Source: JBBDIJ01 sp040880485
GTDB taxonomy: Bacteria; Bacteroidota; Rhodothermia; Balneolales; Balneolaceae
Assembly (NCBI GenBank): GCA_040880485.1
Contig: JBBDIJ010000009.1
Coordinates: 248,001-312,000, forward strand
DNA: 64,000 bases
Reading direction: 5' to 3'
Positions 1 to 9,433 of the stretch are shown one piece after another. Both the position numbers and the translations under genes were made by a program. The notes beneath the pieces are model-generated. The model saw only the letters and a program-made list of their open reading frames with translations, did no database searches and was not told where the DNA came from. Numbering within the stretch: position 1 is the first letter of the stretch; every line of letters starts with the position of its first letter.

Positions 1-129
1 GGTAGTTCGTGATTGTTTTAAAGCGTAAGGGCAGTTAATAAGAATTTTTCTGTTGTAAGGCAACACGAATCCCTTGATTTTACACGACTGTGATCGCGTA
101 GTCACCGAACTCATTTTTGTTGGGGTAGT

Positions 130-162
130 GTTGTGCATTGAAAAGTTGAATCAGTATCTTTT
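130..162 (+). promoter_or_regulatory. Candidate Bacteroidota-type promoter for the DUF2723 gene
   Basis: A TTG at 131-133 is followed after 21 bases by TATCTTTT at 155-162, one base off the TAnnTTTG -7 element of Bacteroidota sigma factors. A start near 169 would give a leader of about 40 bases before the ATG at 210. The rest of bases 1-209 shows no gene. This rests on motif resemblance only. Confidence 0.3.
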
Positions 163-209
163 CGCACCTCTGCCCACGAAAATATGGAGCATTCAGACAA
201 GAATGGAAG

Positions 210-3200
210 ATGAAAATATCCAACTATAGATCCCTGCTCGAAGAGCACCGTTCTCGTAACATACTCATTGCATCTCTGACGTTTCTCTACGCTTTCGTCA
301 TCTACACGATGACGGTAGCTCCTACAGCCAGTTTTTGGGATCCGTCCGAGTACATCGCTATTTCCCACACCTTGCAGGTTGCCCACCCACCGGGGTCACC
401 CTATTTTGCTTTATGGGGCCGTCTGTTCTCCATGTTTGTACCTTCCGATCAGGTGGCCTTGAGTATTAATATGATCAGTGTGCTTGCCTCCTCGTTCACT
501 GTCATGTTGCTATATCTGGTCATTGTTCGCTTTATTCAAGAGTGGAAAGGACCGGCGGATAACATGAGCAGCATGGATCTTACAGGGCTTTACGGAGGCG
601 GACTGTTCGGTTCACTTGTTTTTGCTGTAACCCATACCCAGTGGTTCAACGCTGTCGAAGCGGAAATGTACGCTTCCTCGATGTTTTTCACGGCACTTGT
701 GGTCTGGCTTGTGATGAAATGGGCCGAAAATCACGAGGAACCCAGATCGGAAAAGTGGCTGCTTCTTATCGCCTACCTTATCGGCCTGGGAATAGGAGTT
801 CACCTGCTCAATCTCCTTGCCCTCTTCTTTGTGGCGCTTATCATCTACTTTAAGAAGTTTGAATTCAGACTCACCACTTTCCTGATAATGACCGCAGTTT
901 CGGTAGCCATATTTCTCGCTATCTATCCTTTTACAATCATCTATATTCCTACATTGGCCGATGACATCGGCAGGATGACCTACGGACTCATCGGACCGCT
1001 CTCCTACCTTGTAATCGTAACAGTCATTGTCTCTTACGCGATTTATTATACGCAGAAGAAAAAAATGCGTACTGCAAATCTTGTTGGTCTCGCATTTGCC
1101 CTGATTCTGACAGGATATACCAGCTACGCACTCGTTTTTATTCGCTCACAGGCTAATCCTGCAATAAATCAAAATAATCCCTCCACTGTTGAGGCTTTTG
1201 TAAGTTATCTCAAGAGGGAGCAATATGGTGCCTCACCCCTTCTAAGTGGCCACACCTATAACTCCTCGATGCAGAATATAGATACAAGTCGTGAAGTGCT
1301 GTTTCCGCGGCGTCATTCACAGCAGGGCAGCCATCTTGAATATTACGATCGTTTCGACAGCGACCTACAGTATTTCTGGGAGTATCAGGTACACCATATG
1401 TACCTTAGATACCTCTTCTGGAACTTTATTGGTAAAGAGTCTGACATTCAGAACGCTGGTTGGTACTCCGGTTTTGGTGAGACTCCTCACAGCAAGAATC
1501 CCGCCAATCGTGGTTACTTCTATCTCCCTTTTCTCTTTGGTTTACTCGGAATGTTATATCACTTCAGAAATGACTGGAGGCGGGGGCTATCGGTTCTGAC
1601 CCTCTTTTTTCTGACCGGGTTGGCTATCATCTTCTATCTGAACCAGACACCACATGAGCCACGGGAGCGGGACTATGCATACGTCGGTTCCTTCTTCGCA
1701 TACAGCATATGGGTTGGGCTGGGTCTCACCGGTTTGCTTGAAATGATCCGAAGCGGGATAACCGGGAGCAGGAGTGTTCAATACGGATTACTTGGACTCG
1801 CATTTCTGGCGGTTCCTTTCTGGATGGCCAGAGAAAACTGGGCGAGTCAGGACCGCAGCGATAATTATGTCGCAAGAGATTACGCCTACAATCTTTTGCA
1901 ATCCGTGGAGCAGAATGCCATTCTCTTTACCAATGGAGACAATGATACCTTTCCACTATGGTACATTCAGGAGGTCGAGGGAGTACGGACAGACGTACGG
2001 GTTGTGAACCTCAGCCTTTTGAATACGAATTGGTATATCAAACAGATGCGGGACCAGCAAGCCCATGAATCTCTTCCTCTTCCCATCCGGATGACCGACA
2101 GTGAGATTGATGAGATGACATCCGGACTCACACTGCATGAACCTGCCGAAATTATAATACCTGTAGATCATTCATTATTACATTCAGCTTTCGGCTCACA
2201 GGAGCTGCCTGAACATCTTTCCAGCCAGTCAACTGATGAGATTTTCTTGAATCAGTTCCGAAGTGCTGTCCCCTACTCTCTTCCTGTTGATTCTCTGGAC
2301 AGTGAGGTCAGCTGGTATCTTGAAGGTCGTTTTGCAGGACAGGATCAGCAGGGCAACGACAGGTACTATTTGCAGACCCAGGACAGAATGATACTTGAGA
2401 TTTTACGTGAAAACAGATGGCTTCGGCCCGTCTACTTTGCAAATACAGTATCACCTGATGGACAGCTTGGCCTTCAACCCTGGTTCCAATTCGAAGGCAA
2501 GGCATTTCGCGTTGTCCCGAAAGAGAGGCAGACGGATAGTTTCGGGCATATTGACCCTGATATTCATGCTCAACGGCTGGAATCTTTTCAATTCCAGGAG
2601 TGGAACAACCTGGACACCTATTTTGATGAGAATATTCGAAGAATGCTAACAAACTATCGCCAAAGTTTCACTCAGCTAACAGATCTTCTTATCCAGCGTG
2701 GAGATCTGGAGACGGCGGCCAGATGGCTCAGTTACGGTGAAGAGGTGCTTCCATTCCGGGATTACGAACTGGACTGGACGCTTCCTGCACTCTACTCGTA
2801 CCGCTATATGAGGGCAGATCTAAATGAAGATGCTGTAAGGCTTGCCGATTTTACAGCAGACCATATTCTTCACTGGATGGAGTGGGAAATCAGAGAACTT
2901 GTAGAACTTGAACAGCGGATAAACCGTCTGGATGGAGAGGCGAGTGAAGCACGAGCTGCAGCGCAAATGGATCGATATAACCAACTGAATAGTCAGTCTC
3001 AGCAATACCTTCGTGAACTTCAGACTGAAGTTCAGTCTGTACAGTTTCAGATCAGCCGGCTTACCATATTGCAGTATGTGTACTATCAAACAGGTGATAA
3101 GGAAAAAGCGGACCGGTTAAGAACCAGTGTAACTGACCTGATACAGAATAACCCCTATTTCGAAGGACTCCCCTCTTCTCTTGAGGAGAGCAACGAACGA

Positions 3201-3227
3201 ATTCTCGACTTCAACCTGCCAGTCTGA
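210..3227 (+). CDS. DUF2723 (TMEM260-like) multi-spanning membrane protein
   Basis: This 1005-residue protein has about a dozen hydrophobic helices in the first half and a soluble, helical C-terminal half with TPR-like spacing. The first outer loop carries FWDPSEY (D44, E47) and HPPGSPY (59-65), which mark family PF11028. The human relative TMEM260 is a protein O-mannosyltransferase, so a GT-C type glycosyltransferase working on exported proteins is a reasonable inference, but the bacterial substrate is unknown. An upstream ATG at 203 runs into a stop, so the ATG at 210 is the only sensible start. The gene stands alone and is followed by a 90-base gap. Confidence 0.85.
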   Translation: MKISNYRSLLEEHRSRNILIASLTFLYAFVIYTMTVAPTASFWDPSEYIAISHTLQVAHPPGSPYFALWGRLFSMFVPSDQVALSINMISVLASSFTVMLLYLVIVRFIQEWKGPADNMSSMDLTGLYGGGLFGSLVFAVTHTQWFNAVEAEMYASSMFFTALVVWLVMKWAENHEEPRSEKWLLLIAYLIGLGIGVHLLNLLALFFVALIIYFKKFEFRLTTFLIMTAVSVAIFLAIYPFTIIYIPTLADDIGRMTYGLIGPLSYLVIVTVIVSYAIYYTQKKKMRTANLVGLAFALILTGYTSYALVFIRSQANPAINQNNPSTVEAFVSYLKREQYGASPLLSGHTYNSSMQNIDTSREVLFPRRHSQQGSHLEYYDRFDSDLQYFWEYQVHHMYLRYLFWNFIGKESDIQNAGWYSGFGETPHSKNPANRGYFYLPFLFGLLGMLYHFRNDWRRGLSVLTLFFLTGLAIIFYLNQTPHEPRERDYAYVGSFFAYSIWVGLGLTGLLEMIRSGITGSRSVQYGLLGLAFLAVPFWMARENWASQDRSDNYVARDYAYNLLQSVEQNAILFTNGDNDTFPLWYIQEVEGVRTDVRVVNLSLLNTNWYIKQMRDQQAHESLPLPIRMTDSEIDEMTSGLTLHEPAEIIIPVDHSLLHSAFGSQELPEHLSSQSTDEIFLNQFRSAVPYSLPVDSLDSEVSWYLEGRFAGQDQQGNDRYYLQTQDRMILEILRENRWLRPVYFANTVSPDGQLGLQPWFQFEGKAFRVVPKERQTDSFGHIDPDIHAQRLESFQFQEWNNLDTYFDENIRRMLTNYRQSFTQLTDLLIQRGDLETAARWLSYGEEVLPFRDYELDWTLPALYSYRYMRADLNEDAVRLADFTADHILHWMEWEIRELVELEQRINRLDGEASEARAAAQMDRYNQLNSQSQQYLRELQTEVQSVQFQISRLTILQYVYYQTGDKEKADRLRTSVTDLIQNNPYFEGLPSSLEESNERILDFNLPV

Positions 3228-3282
3228 ACAGGTTCAGCCCCTGGATTTACTCTTGGGAATAGCTGTGCTATATTTATTTTAA

Positions 3283-3297
3283 AACCGGTTACCGGTT
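3283..3297. promoter_or_regulatory. Perfect inverted repeat AACCGGT-T-ACCGGTT upstream of a small unknown gene
   Basis: Two 7-base arms (3283-3289 and 3291-3297) are exact reverse complements around one base. The site lies 20 bases before the ATG at 3318, just after an AT-rich run that could be a -7 region. A one-base centre cannot form a hairpin, so a dimeric protein operator is the likelier reading if it is functional. No regulator is identified. Confidence 0.3.
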
Positions 3298-3317
3298 CGA
3301 ACAAAGGGTAGAGAGTT

Positions 3318-3773
3318 ATGATTCACACTTTTTCATCTGAACATATCGCTGCAATCGGCAAGATTCTGGGCGTAGTACCAAAAAATCCTGGTGATGGCCT
3401 GTACCGAATGGAATTGGAGAATCGCGAAGAGAAACGCAAGCTTGCTCTTGAGATCCAGCTAGATGTAAAGGTTGACGGGAGCAGGATGCATATGATCTCC
3501 GTCTATGCAGCAAACACCTTTCTGCAGTTACATAATTGCACTGCCTTTGCAGCCAGTGAGATTTTGCATCAGGTTACCTTTTTTGGCAAAGACGGGAAAC
3601 GTATCAGTGGGCTTATCATTGAGAAAGAAGCAGGATGCAGCCTCTATGCAAATGTAAGCGAAGCTATAATAAAAGGGGATTTTACCCGACTGCCTGAAGA
3701 TCTTATGATGTGTGGCATTGCCCTCTCACTTACGGAGTCCCCCGATTTCGGCGATTTCACTTATGAGGACTGA
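3318..3773 (+). CDS. Hypothetical protein of 151 residues
   Basis: I do not recognise a family. The product is soluble with no signal peptide or membrane segment, and its middle alternates hydrophobic and polar residues as beta strands do. It has several cysteines (for example in NCTAF, AGCSL and MMCGI), with no CxxC pair. The ATG has a GAGAG/AGGG purine tract upstream. It ends two bases before ybeY, so the two are probably co-transcribed, which hints at a housekeeping or RNA-related role, but nothing in the sequence proves one. Confidence 0.7.
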   Translation: MIHTFSSEHIAAIGKILGVVPKNPGDGLYRMELENREEKRKLALEIQLDVKVDGSRMHMISVYAANTFLQLHNCTAFAASEILHQVTFFGKDGKRISGLIIEKEAGCSLYANVSEAIIKGDFTRLPEDLMMCGIALSLTESPDFGDFTYED

Positions 3774-3775
3774 TA

Positions 3776-4249
3776 ATGTCTGAACCACCGTATCAGGCAC
3801 TTGAAGGGGAATTATTCCCGGAAATCCATAATCCAACCGATCTCAATGTACCACTTGATCACTCTGTGATGAGAGAGATTTTGCTGGAAATCGAGAAATC
3901 TGAACAGATTCAGTTTGCCTTTCTGGAAGTAGTATGTGTAGAGGAGGAGGAAATTTTAAGAATCAATCGGGAGTATCTTGGTCATGATCATGTAACAGAC
4001 ACCATTACATTCAGGCATGATGACGACAATGGAAGCCAACATCTTGAGGGAAGTCTTTTTCTCTGCCTTTCGAGAATAATCGAACAGAGTAAAGAGTTTG
4101 ATACAATTTATATCAACGAGTTTTGCAGAGTCTATATACACAGTCTCCTGCATCTTGCCGGATACGAGGACAAAATTGAAACGGATCGAGAGGAAATGAA
4201 AAAAAGAGAAGAGTACTATCTGGCACGATTTGCAAATAAGCTTGAGTGA
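3776..4249 (+). CDS. ybeY: Endoribonuclease YbeY, 16S rRNA 3'-end maturation and ribosome quality control
   Basis: A 157-residue UPF0054 protein. The LGHDHVTDTITF segment (68-79) matches the family N-terminal motif. The metal site reads H122-x3-H126-x5-D132, where the E. coli enzyme has three histidines in H-x3-H-x5-H, so the third ligand is Asp. From memory this substitution is usual in Bacteroidota YbeY and need not mean loss of activity. The ATG is preceded by GAGG with an 8-base spacer and sits two bases after the previous stop. YbeY trims and checks 16S rRNA in the cytoplasm. Confidence 0.9.
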   Translation: MSEPPYQALEGELFPEIHNPTDLNVPLDHSVMREILLEIEKSEQIQFAFLEVVCVEEEEILRINREYLGHDHVTDTITFRHDDDNGSQHLEGSLFLCLSRIIEQSKEFDTIYINEFCRVYIHSLLHLAGYEDKIETDREEMKKREEYYLARFANKLE

Positions 4250-4352
4250 GAAGAACCGCTACTCATCCCCGGAAACTTTCGTCCGTCTCTCGCGATCTTT
4301 GTATTTTACTCGCTTATAACTTACGGAATCATAAATGACCCTGGAATAAGAA

Positions 4353-7076
4353 ATGGATATACGCACTCTGCGTTTGATACTGATTCTCGCAACACCCCTT
4401 GTTCTCCTCTCCATAGCATCGAGCTGGATATTTGAGTTGATGTGGCTTACTGAACTGGGTTACGATTCTGTATTCTGGACACTGAGGGGAACCCAGGTCA
4501 TTCTCGGGCTAACAGCATTTTTTGCTTCTGCTCTCTTTCTCGTTGTAAATGCCCGCAGCCTTGCATCCCGTATCAGGTTTGCAGATTTCACGAATACACC
4601 CTTGCATGGCCTGAGTTTAAACTTTGCCCGTGCCGACCACTATAAAAATCTGCAGCAAATCCTTACCGTTGTTGCTCTGCTCCTGGCATTACTATTTGCC
4701 GCCGGTTTCTACATACATTGGGATGCATCTCTCAGATTTCTTTGGAACGAGCCTTTTGGAAACACAGACCCGATCTTTAACAAGGATATCGGGTTTTATC
4801 TGTTCCAGCTTCCCTTTTGGCATCTGATTCAGACGTCAGCTTCACTGCTTCTCTTCTTTGTACTGGCCGCCCTGTCTACCATCTACATGTTTACCGGGTT
4901 AGTGGGTGCACGGCCGGGTAAGGGATTGTATGCGTCCAGTGAAGTAATGAGACATCTGATGATCAACGCTGGCCTTTGGATGGCTGTGGTCTCATGGGGT
5001 TTCTGGCTCGATCGATATCAGCTTCTTCTAAAACCGGAGGGGATCGTTTTCGGAGCCGTTTATACCGATATCGTCGTGCAACTTCCTGCAATCTGGGCTC
5101 TCTTCTCCCTTACTCTTCTGCTCTCACTGCTTCTGTTCGTGGCTACCCGCGTTAATATTCAAAAACCGATCCTATACATCGCTGCCCTGACGGTATTGAT
5201 CCTGATTCTCGGAAGAGGTGTACTTCCTGGTGTCGTACAGACTTTTAATGTAGAACCGAATGAGCTGGAACTTGAAAGACCCTATCTGGAGAATAATATT
5301 AAAATGACCCGGATGGCATGGGGCCTGGACGAGGTAAGAGAAGTAGAGTATTCGGCAGAGGATACCCTTCGGCTTGCCGATATTCGTACACATCAGGATG
5401 CGATAGACAATATCAGGTTGTGGGATCCCCGGCTTCTCATACAGACCTACAGACAGCTTCAGGAGATTCGGTCCTATTACGAATTTTATGCTGTTGGCAA
5501 CGACCGCTACGAAGTGGATGGCAGTACCATGCAGATGATGCTGTCAGCAAGGGAGATAGCCCGGCAGCTTCCGAGTCAATCGGACACATGGGTGAACCGA
5601 CGCCTTCAGTACACCCATGGATTTGGACTGGTTATGAATTCTGTAACCGAAGCTAACCGTCAGGGTGAACCGATGTTTCATATTCGGGATATACCACCCG
5701 TTTCGACCAGCCCCGATCTGTCTGTAGATAACCCCGCTATTTACTATGGTGTAAATAGCACAGGATACTATATCGTAAACAGTGAAGTGCCGGAACTACA
5801 CTACCCATCCGGAGATCAGAATGTATATATAAACTATCCGGGTTCCGGTGGTATACCTATCGACTCCTTTTTTAGAAGAATCTTCTTTGCATGGGAAATG
5901 AGCGATATCAATATTCTTCTGAGCGACTATATCCACGAAGAGAGCCGCCTGCAGATCTGGCGTAGTGTACATGAACGAATTCGCAAGATCACTCCATTTC
6001 TGAAACTGGACAGAGATCCATATCTGGTCCTTCGTAACGGACAACTCTTCTGGATTCAGGATGCATATACTACATCCAGCCACTTTCCCTACTCACAGAG
6101 CAGGTCCAATATCAACTATATTCGTAACTCGGTCAAAATTGTGGTCGACGCCTTTGAAGGAACTGTAGATTACTACATCGCGGATGAGAATGACCCGGTT
6201 CTGCAGGTATACAATTCCATTTTCCCTGGTCTTTTCCAATCTCTGGATTCGATGCCGGAAGGATTGGAAAAGCATTTCAGGTATCCTCAGGATCTATTTG
6301 AACTGCAGATCGGTATTTTTAATCGATACCATATGACTCAACCGCAAGTCTTCTACAACCAGGAAGATCTGTGGACGCGTCCTAATGAAAAATATGGGGG
6401 GCAGCAACTCCTGATGGAACCCTACTATGTACTTGCGAGATTGCCCGGAGAGAGTGAGCTGGAGTTCATGCTTATCAGTCCGGTGACGCCGGAAAACAGA
6501 GATAATATGATCGCATGGATTGCTGCAAAATCGGATCCGGATAATTATGGCGACCTGGTAACCTATAAACTCCCCAAAGACCGGCTCATTTACGGACCTG
6601 CCCAGATAGAGGCAAGGATAGATCAGGACCCTGAAATATCGAGACAGATCGCACTGTGGGATCAGAGGGGCTCCAGTGTGATTCGTGGTAATCTTATGGT
6701 GATACCCATTGAAAACTCGTTTCTCTATGTTGAACCTGTCTTTCTTCTTGCAGATGGTGTAGACATCCCGCAGCTGCACAGAGTGATCGTAGCTATGGGA
6801 GACAACATATCCATGCAGCCCACAATTGAGATGGCAATTCTGGATATCTTTGGAATGCAGAGTGAATGGATTCAGTCTCCTTTGTCAATGTCATGTGAGA
6901 ATCTCCCAACAATTTTTGATGGAGAAATACCGGAAGGTATGCTGCAGACAGATCCACAGCAGTTAATGGAGATTCGGTCTGTGTGGAACGAAATCCAAAG
7001 TGCCCTGATGGATCAGGAGTGGGCAGCGTATGGAGAGCTACTTGAAGAGCTCGATCAGTTGATCGGAGAGGATTAA
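4353..7076 (+). CDS. UPF0182 family membrane protein
   Basis: The 907-residue product has seven strongly hydrophobic helices within roughly the first 300 residues, then a long soluble region of about 600 residues, probably outside the membrane. This layout and length fit PF03699 (UPF0182), a widespread family with no established biochemical role. Phrases such as FNVEPNELELERPYLENNI and the YPEDLF-like YPQDLFELQ are typical of it. Its stop shares one base with the ATG of the next gene, so translation of the two is probably coupled. Confidence 0.88.
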   Translation: MDIRTLRLILILATPLVLLSIASSWIFELMWLTELGYDSVFWTLRGTQVILGLTAFFASALFLVVNARSLASRIRFADFTNTPLHGLSLNFARADHYKNLQQILTVVALLLALLFAAGFYIHWDASLRFLWNEPFGNTDPIFNKDIGFYLFQLPFWHLIQTSASLLLFFVLAALSTIYMFTGLVGARPGKGLYASSEVMRHLMINAGLWMAVVSWGFWLDRYQLLLKPEGIVFGAVYTDIVVQLPAIWALFSLTLLLSLLLFVATRVNIQKPILYIAALTVLILILGRGVLPGVVQTFNVEPNELELERPYLENNIKMTRMAWGLDEVREVEYSAEDTLRLADIRTHQDAIDNIRLWDPRLLIQTYRQLQEIRSYYEFYAVGNDRYEVDGSTMQMMLSAREIARQLPSQSDTWVNRRLQYTHGFGLVMNSVTEANRQGEPMFHIRDIPPVSTSPDLSVDNPAIYYGVNSTGYYIVNSEVPELHYPSGDQNVYINYPGSGGIPIDSFFRRIFFAWEMSDINILLSDYIHEESRLQIWRSVHERIRKITPFLKLDRDPYLVLRNGQLFWIQDAYTTSSHFPYSQSRSNINYIRNSVKIVVDAFEGTVDYYIADENDPVLQVYNSIFPGLFQSLDSMPEGLEKHFRYPQDLFELQIGIFNRYHMTQPQVFYNQEDLWTRPNEKYGGQQLLMEPYYVLARLPGESELEFMLISPVTPENRDNMIAWIAAKSDPDNYGDLVTYKLPKDRLIYGPAQIEARIDQDPEISRQIALWDQRGSSVIRGNLMVIPIENSFLYVEPVFLLADGVDIPQLHRVIVAMGDNISMQPTIEMAILDIFGMQSEWIQSPLSMSCENLPTIFDGEIPEGMLQTDPQQLMEIRSVWNEIQSALMDQEWAAYGELLEELDQLIGED

Positions 7077-7897
7077 TGGAGCTAACTCTTAAAACTTTAT
7101 TCATTGCAGACATCGTTGGTGAATCGGGCCTTGGCATCGTAGAGACTCTTCTGCCCGGACTTGTGGACAAATACAAAAGTGATATTGTCATTGCAAATGC
7201 AGAAAATGCACACGAGGGGCGCGGGTTGAACCGGGAGATGGCGGAAAGGCTCTTCACCGCGGGTGTATCCGTCATTACGGGCGGAAATCACTCATTTGAC
7301 AAGTGGAAAATCTTCTCCTATATGAAGAGTGAGAAGCGTCTTTTGCGGCCATTTAATTTTCCTGACGGTGCTCCTGGGTTTGGTTATGGCGTCTACTCCC
7401 TGGAGAAATGTGGAGTTGAATTTGGGGTTCTGAATTTACAGGGACGAACTTTTATGAATGCCATTGAAGACCCCTTCTATGCAGCAGCAAGCATGGTAGA
7501 TCAAATTCGGGAAAGAACACCTCTGATTCTGGTCGATTTTCATGCGGAAGCCACTGCCGAGAAGATGGCACTTGGGTGGGAGCTCGACGGGAAAGTCTCT
7601 CTTGTAATCGGGACTCACACACATATTCCGACAAATGACGCAAGAATTCTGCCTAAAGGCACGGGATACATTACAGATGCAGGAATGTCTGGCCCTTTTG
7701 ATTCCGTCATCGGAATGCAGAAAAAGGGAGCGATCCGCCGCTTCAAGAGTGGGCTTCCTCAGAAATTCCATGTTGCAAAGGGAGATTTGAGAATATGTGG
7801 GTTGAGTTCTGAAATTGATAAAAAGAGCGGGCGCTGCATACATATAGAACCTGTCATTTATCCACCCTTTGAACACTACGGAGGAGAAATGGGATGA
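7076..7897 (+). CDS. YmdB-family metallophosphoesterase / 2',3'-cyclic nucleotide phosphodiesterase
   Basis: A 273-residue member of the TIGR00282/PF13277 family. The metal-binding positions are visible: D12 in FIADIVGESG, N41 and E43 in NAENAHEG, N71-H72 in GGNHSFDK, H156 in DFHAEAT, and H181/H183 in GTHTHIPT. Bacillus subtilis YmdB hydrolyses 2',3'-cyclic nucleotides and affects development; the role here is inferred from that. The start overlaps the preceding stop by one base and the stop overlaps the next start as ATGA, so it sits in the middle of a translationally coupled trio. Confidence 0.9.
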   Translation: MELTLKTLFIADIVGESGLGIVETLLPGLVDKYKSDIVIANAENAHEGRGLNREMAERLFTAGVSVITGGNHSFDKWKIFSYMKSEKRLLRPFNFPDGAPGFGYGVYSLEKCGVEFGVLNLQGRTFMNAIEDPFYAAASMVDQIRERTPLILVDFHAEATAEKMALGWELDGKVSLVIGTHTHIPTNDARILPKGTGYITDAGMSGPFDSVIGMQKKGAIRRFKSGLPQKFHVAKGDLRICGLSSEIDKKSGRCIHIEPVIYPPFEHYGGEMG

Positions 7898-8598
7898 GAC
7901 AGTCTCCAGTTGTATTACGTGCCGATCATGTGAGCAAGAGTTACCCGTCCAGCAACGGAAAGGGAGAACTGATAATTCTAAATCAGGCCTCCCTTGAGGT
8001 AAAGGAGGGAGAGATTGTAGCGATTGCCGGACCCAGCGGAAGTGGCAAGAGTACACTTCTCCACATACTCGGGGGGCTGGACCGGGCCGATAGCGGATCG
8101 GTATCCTGGGGTGATCTTACAGTGGATCATCTGGATGCGAACCGATTGGCGGATGAGAGAAATCACAGAATAGGTTTCGTATTTCAGTTTCATCACCTCC
8201 TCCCTGAGTTTACGGCACTGGAAAATGTGATGATGCCGGCACTGATCGGAGGAGCGGCCTCAGGGCTTTCTAGGGAACGTGCCCACCAGCTTCTCGCACG
8301 TTTCGGGTTAGAAGAGAGAGCAAACCATCGCCCATCCATGCTCTCGGGGGGTGAGCAACAGCGAGTGTCCATTGCAAGAGCGTTGATGAACAGGCCTCCG
8401 GTCATACTTGCCGATGAACCAACGGGAAATCTTGATCAGGCCAATACCGAAGTTATTTTAAATGAATTGATTCGTTTAAGAGACGAAACCGGTGTAGCTA
8501 TGGTACTTATCACCCATGAAAGAGAGATTGCCGCGAGGTGCGACTCTATCTATGAACTGAGGCAGGGAGCACTGGCCTCACTCAAGGCTTCTCACTGA
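7894..8598 (+). CDS. ABC transporter ATP-binding protein, LolD/MacB type
   Basis: A 234-residue ATPase with Walker A GPSGSGKST (46-54), Q-loop glutamine at 98 in the FQFHHLLPEFTALENV segment typical of LolD/FtsE/MacB, signature LSGGEQ (150-155) and Walker B ending ADEPTGNLD. The family couples ATP use to lipoprotein release or other periplasmic-side work with an FtsX-fold permease. No such permease is adjacent, so the partner must lie elsewhere. GAGGAG lies just before the ATG, which overlaps the previous stop by four bases. Confidence 0.9.
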   Translation: MRQSPVVLRADHVSKSYPSSNGKGELIILNQASLEVKEGEIVAIAGPSGSGKSTLLHILGGLDRADSGSVSWGDLTVDHLDANRLADERNHRIGFVFQFHHLLPEFTALENVMMPALIGGAASGLSRERAHQLLARFGLEERANHRPSMLSGGEQQRVSIARALMNRPPVILADEPTGNLDQANTEVILNELIRLRDETGVAMVLITHEREIAARCDSIYELRQGALASLKASH

Positions 8599-8600
8599 CC

Positions 8601-8631
8601 TTGGTTTCCAGCAAAAACAGTGATAAATTTA
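8601..8631 (+). promoter_or_regulatory. Candidate promoter TTG-N20-TAAATTTA
   Basis: TTG (8601-8603), a 20-base spacer and TAAATTTA (8624-8631) match the Bacteroidota -33/-7 layout with one mismatch in the -7 element. The site begins three bases after the ATPase stop and would start transcription near 8638, about 78 bases before the TPR gene. The same layout and same -7 sequence recur at 35430-35460 on the other strand. Confidence 0.45.
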
Positions 8632-8715
8632 TAGCTTTAAGATCATTTAGCGCCTTGCCGAAGCGATCGTCAGGCAGTTTTATTATCAACCAGATATAAT
8701 TCTTTTCAGAGCCAT

Positions 8716-9396
8716 ATGGGTAAAGCGAGACGTGATGAAGTGGAACATGATGCGTTAATTGAATACTCCTCCAGAGCCCTCTATTTTTACCGGCAAAACC
8801 GGGCCGCGATCATTGGAGTCTGCCTGTTAGTTGTAGGCATTATCGGTTTTGCGATCTTCCTGATTTTTAACTCGAATCAACAACAAGAGCGTTCACAGCA
8901 ACTCCTTGGAGTCGCAGAACAGTATTACTTTGAAGGAGACCTTCAACGAGCTCTATATGGTGACGAAGATGCTATGACACTTGGTTTTATTCAGATTGCC
9001 GATAACTTTCAACGAACCCAGTCTGGCAATCTTGCTAACTACTATGCTTCTGCGGTACTATATGATCTGGAAAATTATCAGGAAGCCCTGGAGTATATCG
9101 ATCGTTTCGATCCTCCGGAGGGTATTTTAGGCGTTGGTTCCATCTCTCTGAAGGCGGTCATTCTCTCCGAACTTGGCCGACACAGGGAAGCAGCTGATAC
9201 ATTTCTCCGTGCCGCAGAATGGAATGAGAACTCTTTGACCACTCCACAACATATGCTTGAAGCAGCCGGAGCCTACAATGTAGCTGGAGAACCCGAAAGA
9301 AGTCGGGAGCTTTTGGGTGAGCTTTTAAGACTCTACCCGAATAGTCCCCAGGCCGACAACGCTCGAAAACTGCAAGGAACTCTGGCGGTTCGATAG
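8716..9396 (+). CDS. Single-pass membrane TPR protein (YfgM-like)
   Basis: The 226-residue product has a positively charged N-terminus, one membrane helix at about 30-52, then helical repeats rich in the Ala/Tyr/Leu pattern of TPR units (for example LANYYASAVLYDL and EALEYIDRF). This architecture resembles YfgM, a SecYEG- and chaperone-associated inner-membrane protein, and bacterial TPR_21 proteins generally. The function is inferred from architecture only. It ends 37 bases from the convergent mechanosensitive channel gene, with only a weak AGCGA/TCGCT hairpin between them. Confidence 0.8.
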   Translation: MGKARRDEVEHDALIEYSSRALYFYRQNRAAIIGVCLLVVGIIGFAIFLIFNSNQQQERSQQLLGVAEQYYFEGDLQRALYGDEDAMTLGFIQIADNFQRTQSGNLANYYASAVLYDLENYQEALEYIDRFDPPEGILGVGSISLKAVILSELGRHREAADTFLRAAEWNENSLTTPQHMLEAAGAYNVAGEPERSRELLGELLRLYPNSPQADNARKLQGTLAVR

Positions 9397-9433
9397 TAGT
9401 CAAACAGACACTCGGGAGCGAACCAGAATCGCT

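Noticed and set aside
3224..3237. CTGAAC-AG-GTTCAG inverted repeat over the DUF2723 stop codon as a terminator
   Set aside because: A two-base centre cannot form a stable loop, and no T run follows.
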